Below, in pieces: positions 32,059 to 38,445 of a stretch of 38,445 nucleotides of DNA. The position numbers were made by a program, and so were the translations under genes. The notes under the pieces were generated by a model. That model saw nothing but the letters and a program-made list of their open reading frames with translations, ran no database searches and was not told the origin of the DNA. Origin of the DNA: Leisingera sp. JC1. Its GTDB lineage: Bacteria; Pseudomonadota; Alphaproteobacteria; Rhodobacterales; Rhodobacteraceae. Every line of letters begins with the position of its first letter. Position 1 is the stretch's first letter. The DNA is taken from contig NZ_LYUZ01000101.1 of the NCBI RefSeq assembly GCF_001679925.1, positions 1,280 to 39,724 on the forward strand, written 5' to 3'.

Positions 32059-33306
32059 ATGACTGAACCCACGATCTTCCCCAGCCTGGAAATCCCGGAA
32101 ACCCTGGCCGCCGGCCCTGGACCGGGCAATACCGACCCCCGCGTGCTGCAGGCTTTTGCCAACACCGGCCTGGCCGACCACATGCAGGCGGACGTGCTGC
32201 GCGGCATGATCGAGTGCAAGCAGATGCTGCGCGATCTGTGGGGCACCTCCAACACTTACACCTACGGTGTCGGCGGCACCGGCTTCTCCGGCCTGGATTG
32301 CATGCTCAATGCGATCCTGCCTGGCGATACCGTGGTTGCCTTCCAGAATGGCACCTTCTCCGGCATCGACGCTATGACTATCCGGATGAAAGCGGCCACT
32401 CGCGAGGAGCTGGCCGCCGACGCCATGAACCCGCAGCCGGCCTCCGTCACGGTGGTTGACGTGCCGCACGGCGAGTCGGTGTCCGGCAAGCTGGTGGAGC
32501 AGGTGCTGGCAGAGAAGAAGCCCAAGTGGGCCTTCATGGCGCATTGGGAAACCGGCTCGGGCCGCATCAACGACCTCAAAGGGTTCTCGGATGCCTGTGT
32601 GAAGAACGGCGTGATGGGCCTGATCGACGCGGTATCTTCGCTGGGTATCGAAGATGTCTCGATCGACGATTACCCGGGCGTCGTGGGCTGGGCCTCCTGC
32701 CCGCAAAAAGGCGTGCTGTGCCTGCCGCTGACCTACGCGCCGGTGTCCTTCACCGACCAGTACATCCAGACCGTGCGTGAGAACGGCTGTCACTCCTATG
32801 TCCACAACCCGATCTTGGAAGCTCGACACTGGGGCATCGTGGACGGCCAGGACGTGGCCGCCGGCACCTACCACCGCACCCATTCCGGCTATGCGGTTGC
32901 CGCCTTCCACGAGGCGCTGCGCATCACCCTGCAGCACGGCCGCGCCCAGAAGGCCCGCGACTATGCCTTCCATGAGAAAGCGCTGCGCGACGCCGTGACC
33001 GCCATGGGCTGCGACGTGACCAGCAACATGACCAGCCTGGTGGTTCTGAACCTGCCCGGCGATCTGGCGGGCCGCGAAAAAGAGCTGGTGGGCAACTGCC
33101 GCGCCGTTGGCTTCGGTATTTGGCCGACCCTGTCGGAGCCGGTCCAGGTCCGCATCGGCATCCTGAACCAGATCACCCCGGCCGCTATCACCGACATCGT
33201 CAACCGGTTCGGAAATGCGATGAACGACATGGGCGCCCAGGTGAACATGGAAGAGATCAATGCGCTGCTCGACCGCCATTACAGCACCGCGGTTGCGGCC
33301 GAATAA
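32059..33306 (+). CDS. sgaA: Serine-glyoxylate aminotransferase (class V PLP enzyme)
   Basis: The 415-residue class V aminotransferase has 'GPGPGNTDPRVLQAF' at the N-terminus, 'GTGFSGLDCMLNAILPGD', 'HWETGSGRINDLKG', the PLP-contact Asp190 in 'GLIDAVSSLGI' and Lys217 in 'SCPQKGVLCLPL', the Schiff-base lysine. It transfers the amino group of serine to glyoxylate, giving hydroxypyruvate and glycine. The start at 32059 (MTEPTIFP) gives the family N-terminus; the longer frame is basic, low-complexity leader. It heads the operon sgaA-mtkA-mtkB-hprA-ppc. Confidence 0.9.
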   Translation: MTEPTIFPSLEIPETLAAGPGPGNTDPRVLQAFANTGLADHMQADVLRGMIECKQMLRDLWGTSNTYTYGVGGTGFSGLDCMLNAILPGDTVVAFQNGTFSGIDAMTIRMKAATREELAADAMNPQPASVTVVDVPHGESVSGKLVEQVLAEKKPKWAFMAHWETGSGRINDLKGFSDACVKNGVMGLIDAVSSLGIEDVSIDDYPGVVGWASCPQKGVLCLPLTYAPVSFTDQYIQTVRENGCHSYVHNPILEARHWGIVDGQDVAAGTYHRTHSGYAVAAFHEALRITLQHGRAQKARDYAFHEKALRDAVTAMGCDVTSNMTSLVVLNLPGDLAGREKELVGNCRAVGFGIWPTLSEPVQVRIGILNQITPAAITDIVNRFGNAMNDMGAQVNMEEINALLDRHYSTAVAAE

Positions 33307-33330
33307 GCCCGCTCCATAGGGAGGAAACCA

Positions 33331-34530
33331 ATGGACATTCATGAATACCAGGCCAAGGAAGTTCTCAGCAACTTCGGCGTGACCGTACCGCCGGGTGCGC
33401 TGGCCTACAGCCCCGAGCAGGCGGCCTACCGCGCGCGGGAACTGGGCGGTGACCGCTGGATCGTCAAGGCCCAGGTTCACGCCGGCGGCCGCGGCAAGGC
33501 GGGCGGCGTCAAGCTGTGCAACTCGGAAGCCGAGATCTATGAGGCGACCGAAAACCTGTTCGGCAAGAAGCTGGTGACCCACCAGACCGGCCCCGAGGGC
33601 AAAGGCATCTACCGTGTCTATGTCGAAGGCGCGGTGCCGATTGCCCGCGAGATCTATCTCGGCTTTGTGCTGGACCGCTCCAGCCAGCGGGTGATGATCG
33701 TTGCCTCCTCTGAGGGCGGCATGGAGATTGAGGAGATCTCTGCCGAGCGGCCCGAGTCCATCGTGCGCTCGACCGTTGAGCCGGCCGTTGGCCTGCAGGA
33801 CTTCCAGGCTCGGGAGATCGCGTTCCAGCTGGGTATTGAACCGGCAATGACGCAGCAGATGGTGCGCACGCTCAAGGGCTGCTACCAGGCGTTCTCCGAA
33901 CTGGACGCCACCATGGTTGAGATCAACCCGCTGGTGGTCACCTCGGACAACCGGGTCATCGCGCTGGATGCCAAGATGACCTTTGACGACAACGCCCTGT
34001 TCCGCCACCCGCAGATCGCGGAACTGCGCGACAAGTCCCAGGAAGACCCGCGCGAAGCCCGCGCGGCCGACCGCGGCCTGTCTTATGTTGGGTTGGAAGG
34101 CAATATCGGCTGCATCGTGAACGGCGCAGGCCTGGCGATGGCGACGATGGATACCATCAAGCTGGCCGGCGGCGAGCCTGCCAACTTCCTGGACATCGGC
34201 GGCGGTGCAACGCCTGAGCGGGTCGCCAAGGCGTTCCGCTTGGTGATGTCCGACAGCAATGTGCAGGCGGTTCTGGTCAACATCTTCGCCGGCATCAACC
34301 GCTGCGACTGGGTTGCCGAAGGCGTCGTGCAAGCGCTGAAGGAAGTGCAGGTCGACGTGCCCGTAGTGGTCCGCCTTGCCGGTACAAACGTGGAGGAAGG
34401 CCAGAAGATCCTGGCGCAAAGCGGCCTGCCGCTGATCCGCGCAACCTCGCTGATGGAAGCCGCCGAGCGGGCCGTCGGTGCGTGGAAAAACGACCTTGAT
34501 CAAAACACTCGTGTGAGGGCCGTCAAATGA
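33331..34530 (+). CDS. mtkA: Malate-CoA ligase (malate thiokinase) beta subunit
   Basis: The 399-residue protein is homologous to succinyl-CoA synthetase beta: an ATP-grasp domain beginning '[20 protein letters not shown]', '[19 protein letters not shown]', '[10 protein letters not shown]', and the C-terminal CoA-ligase domain '[20 protein letters not shown]', '[13 protein letters not shown]', '[10 protein letters not shown]'. Sharing an operon with sgaA, hprA and ppc, and a cluster with malyl-CoA lyase, identifies it as the malate-specific form, which makes malyl-CoA. GGGAGG lies ahead of the ATG, 24 bases after sgaA. It overlaps mtkB by four bases (ATGA). Confidence 0.9.
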   Translation: MDIHEYQAKEVLSNFGVTVPPGALAYSPEQAAYRARELGGDRWIVKAQVHAGGRGKAGGVKLCNSEAEIYEATENLFGKKLVTHQTGPEGKGIYRVYVEGAVPIAREIYLGFVLDRSSQRVMIVASSEGGMEIEEISAERPESIVRSTVEPAVGLQDFQAREIAFQLGIEPAMTQQMVRTLKGCYQAFSELDATMVEINPLVVTSDNRVIALDAKMTFDDNALFRHPQIAELRDKSQEDPREARAADRGLSYVGLEGNIGCIVNGAGLAMATMDTIKLAGGEPANFLDIGGGATPERVAKAFRLVMSDSNVQAVLVNIFAGINRCDWVAEGVVQALKEVQVDVPVVVRLAGTNVEEGQKILAQSGLPLIRATSLMEAAERAVGAWKNDLDQNTRVRAVK

Positions 34531-35420
34531 GCATCCTTCTTGATCGCGAAAGCAAAGTCATCGTCCAGGGCATCACCGGTAAGATTGCCCGGTTCCACAC
34601 CAAGGACATGATTGAATACGGAACCAACGTCGTGGGCGGCGTGGTGCCGGGCAAGGGCGGCGATACCGTCGAGGGCGTGCCGGTCTTCAACACCGTGAAA
34701 GAAGCGGTTGAGGCCACCGGCGCCAATGCCTCGCTGGTATTTGTGCCGCCGCCGTTTGCAGCCGACTCCATCATGGAAGCGGCGGATGCGGGCATCAACT
34801 ACTGCGTCTGCATCACCGACGGCATCCCGGCCCAGGACATGATCCGGGTGAAGCGCTACATGTACCGCTATCCCAAGGACAAGCGGATGATCCTGACAGG
34901 CCCGAACTGCGCGGGCACCATCTCGCCGGGCAAAGCACTGCTGGGCATCATGCCGGGCCATATCTACCTGCCGGGCACCGTGGGCATCATCGGCCGTTCG
35001 GGCACACTGGGGTATGAGGCCGCGGCACAGCTGAAAGAGCTGGGTCTGGGGGTTTCCACCTCGGTCGGCATCGGCGGCGACCCGATCAACGGCTCCTCCT
35101 TCAAGGACATCCTGGAATGGTTCGAGAAGGATTCGGAAACCGAAGTCATCGCGATGATCGGTGAAATCGGCGGCCCGCAGGAAGCGGAAGCGGCGGATTA
35201 CATCAAGAACCATGTGACCAAGCCGGTGGTGGCCTATGTCGCGGGTCTGACCGCACCCAAGGGCCGTACCATGGGCCATGCGGGCGCGATCATCTCAGCC
35301 TTTGGCGAGAGCGCCTCTGAGAAGGTGGAGATCCTGTCGGCGGCCGGCGTGACCGTTGCCGAGAACCCCGCCGTGATCGGCGAAACCATCGCAAGCGTGA
35401 TGAAAAAGAACGCCGCCTGA
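34527..35420 (+). CDS. mtkB: Malate-CoA ligase (malate thiokinase) alpha subunit
   Basis: The 297-residue SucD-like protein has the CoA-binding N-terminus ('[20 protein letters not shown]'), '[20 protein letters not shown]', '[20 protein letters not shown]', '[15 protein letters not shown]' and the phosphohistidine His251 in '[15 protein letters not shown]'. With MtkA it forms malyl-CoA from malate, CoA and ATP. The start at 34527 is fixed by the ATGA overlap with mtkA. A stem-loop in the 101-base gap downstream separates it from hprA. Confidence 0.92.
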   Translation: MSILLDRESKVIVQGITGKIARFHTKDMIEYGTNVVGGVVPGKGGDTVEGVPVFNTVKEAVEATGANASLVFVPPPFAADSIMEAADAGINYCVCITDGIPAQDMIRVKRYMYRYPKDKRMILTGPNCAGTISPGKALLGIMPGHIYLPGTVGIIGRSGTLGYEAAAQLKELGLGVSTSVGIGGDPINGSSFKDILEWFEKDSETEVIAMIGEIGGPQEAEAADYIKNHVTKPVVAYVAGLTAPKGRTMGHAGAIISAFGESASEKVEILSAAGVTVAENPAVIGETIASVMKKNAA

Positions 35421-35442
35421 TCCGGAAACGGAACAGGCGCAA

Positions 35443-35482
35443 CGCTCCACCCCTGGCCCGGGGCAATGGCGGGGGTGGGGCG
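35443..35482 (+). other. Stem-loop between mtkB and hprA
   Basis: CGCTCCACCCC pairs with GGGGTGGGGCG (one G-T pair) around an 18-base loop. It is followed by CATTAAAAAAT rather than a T-run, so it is more likely to tune mRNA stability or attenuate expression than to end the operon. Confidence 0.5.
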
Positions 35483-35521
35483 CATTAAAAAATAGCACAA
35501 GCACGTCAGGGAGATGAAATC

Positions 35522-36492
35522 ATGGCAAAGCCCAAGGTTCTGGTGACCCGCCGCTGGCCAGCCGCAGTCGAGGCGCAGCTTTCCGAGGCGTTTGATGCTG
35601 TGCTGAACACGGGCGACAAGCCGCTGAGCGAGGACGAACTGCGCGACGCGCTCAAGTCTTATGACGCGGTGCTGCCAACCGTGACCGACAAGATCTCCGC
35701 CAGGGCGTTTGATATCGCCAAGCCCCAAGCCCGGATCCTTGCCAACTACGGTGTCGGATACTCCCACATTGATATGCATGGCGCCGCAGGCCACGGTATG
35801 ACCGTGACCAACACCCCGGATGTGCTTAGCGAATGCACCGCCGATATCGCCATGACCTTGCTGCTGATGGTGGCCCGCCGGGCCGGTGAGGGAGAGCGCG
35901 AGCTGCGCGCCGGCGAATGGACCGGCTGGCGCCCGACCCATCTGGTCGGCACCAAGGTCTCCGGCAAGACACTGGGCATTGTCGGCTTTGGCCGCATCGG
36001 CCAGGAGATGGCGCGGCGTGCGCATCACGGCTTTGGCATGAAGATCGTAGTGCAGAACCGTTCCCGCGTTTCCCCTGATATCCTGGCCCGCTACAACGCG
36101 ACCCAGGCGGACAGCCTGGAAGAGCTGATGCCGCAGTGCGACTTTCTCTCGCTGCATTGTCCAGGCGGGCCTGCCAACCGGCATCTGATCAACACCCGGA
36201 TGCTGAACCTGATGAAGCCGGACGCCTTCCTTATTAATACGGCGCGTGGTGAGGTGATCGACGAACTGGCCCTGTCCCGTGCTTTGTGGTTTGAAACCAT
36301 CGGCGGCGCAGGTCTGGACGTCTTCGACGGCGAGCCGCGCATCAACCCGGATCTGCTGGACTGCGACAACCTGGTGATGCTGCCGCATCTGGGCAGCGCA
36401 ACCCGCGAGGCACGTGAGGCGATGGGCTTCCGCGTGCTCGATAACCTCAGCGATTTCTTTGCAGGGCGCGAGCCGCGCGACCGGGTGATGTG

Positions 36493-36493
<1 letters not shown>
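35522..36493 (+). CDS. hprA: Hydroxypyruvate reductase (D-isomer 2-hydroxyacid dehydrogenase family)
   Basis: The 323-residue enzyme has the NAD-binding 'LGIVGFGRIGQEMA' (151-164) and an intact catalytic triad: Arg242 ('NTARGEVID'), Glu271 ('VFDGEP') and His289 ('LPHLGSAT'). It reduces hydroxypyruvate to D-glycerate in the serine cycle and may also act on glyoxylate. GGGAG precedes the ATG. Its stop overlaps the ppc start (TGATG). A paralog at 24155-25141 lacks the catalytic Glu. Confidence 0.9.

Positions 36494-38445
<1,952 letters not shown>

Noticed and set aside
31942-34503. Minus-strand open frame of 853 codons opposite sgaA and mtkA
   Set aside because: Antisense shadow of two genes with intact catalytic motifs; no ribosome site or recognisable domain.
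33331-35420. Succinyl-CoA synthetase (sucC/sucD)
   Set aside because: Homologous, but the placement between sgaA and hprA with ppc and a malyl-CoA lyase nearby indicates the malate-specific ligase.

Overview
The window is high-GC DNA with dense, mostly operonic genes. Its content (TRAP transporters, monomeric NADP isocitrate dehydrogenase, malyl-CoA lyase and malate-CoA ligase, FCD-type GntR regulation, paired SH3-protein and 2-hydroxyacid dehydrogenase genes) fits a marine alphaproteobacterium of the Rhodobacteraceae (Roseobacter group), possibly near Leisingera or Phaeobacter. The genus is an inference from gene content.

Layout. (1) 1-1380 is a small accessory patch: the upstream end of an IS3-family insertion sequence inserted in the 3' end of an AT-richer gene that resembles Swt1-type HEPN proteins, preceded by the tail of another gene that overlaps it by ATGA. 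(2) 1409-15290 is one large minus-strand catabolic locus for hydroxyprolines. It holds an ABC amino-acid importer, a Pyr4H2C deaminase-like lyase, a Cys/Cys 4-hydroxyproline epimerase, a TRAP importer, a FAD D-amino-acid dehydrogenase, an enolase-superfamily enzyme, a Ser/Thr proline-racemase-family dehydratase candidate, a GntR regulator and an alpha-ketoglutarate-semialdehyde dehydrogenase. A 24-base sequence is repeated exactly about 36 bases upstream of the first and last genes, and related sites lie before gntR. (3) 15359-16623 is a divergent pair: an HxlR regulator and a Tat-exported protein made of two YdhR-like domains, separated by two copies of an inverted repeat. (4) 16809-20847 holds two tandem Cache-type chemoreceptors whose signalling halves are nearly identical at DNA level. 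(5) 20927-28480 is mostly housekeeping: icd, an SH3 protein, a 2-hydroxyacid dehydrogenase, gamma-glutamyltransferase and a D-lactate dehydrogenase-type flavoprotein. (6) 28626-38445 is a serine-cycle cluster: glycerate kinase, malyl-CoA lyase and a LuxR-type regulator on the minus strand, and divergently serine-glyoxylate aminotransferase, mtkA, mtkB, hydroxypyruvate reductase and PEP carboxylase (cut by the window end).

How the genes work together. In region 2, trans-4-hydroxy-L-proline could be imported, epimerised to cis-4-hydroxy-D-proline, oxidised to pyrroline-4-hydroxy-2-carboxylate, deaminated to alpha-ketoglutarate semialdehyde and oxidised to 2-oxoglutarate. The two additional enzymes may feed 3-hydroxyprolines or betaine derivatives into metabolism. 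In region 6 the enzymes convert serine and glyoxylate through hydroxypyruvate, glycerate, 2-phosphoglycerate, PEP, oxaloacetate, malate and malyl-CoA to acetyl-CoA and glyoxylate. The serine hydroxymethyltransferase and folate C1 steps are not in the window.

I found no tRNA, rRNA or CRISPR array. The least ordinary parts are the interrupted HEPN gene, the two divergent proline-racemase paralogs and the shared operator, the HxlR/double-YdhR pair, and the palindromic alternating purine-pyrimidine tract before the malyl-CoA lyase gene.
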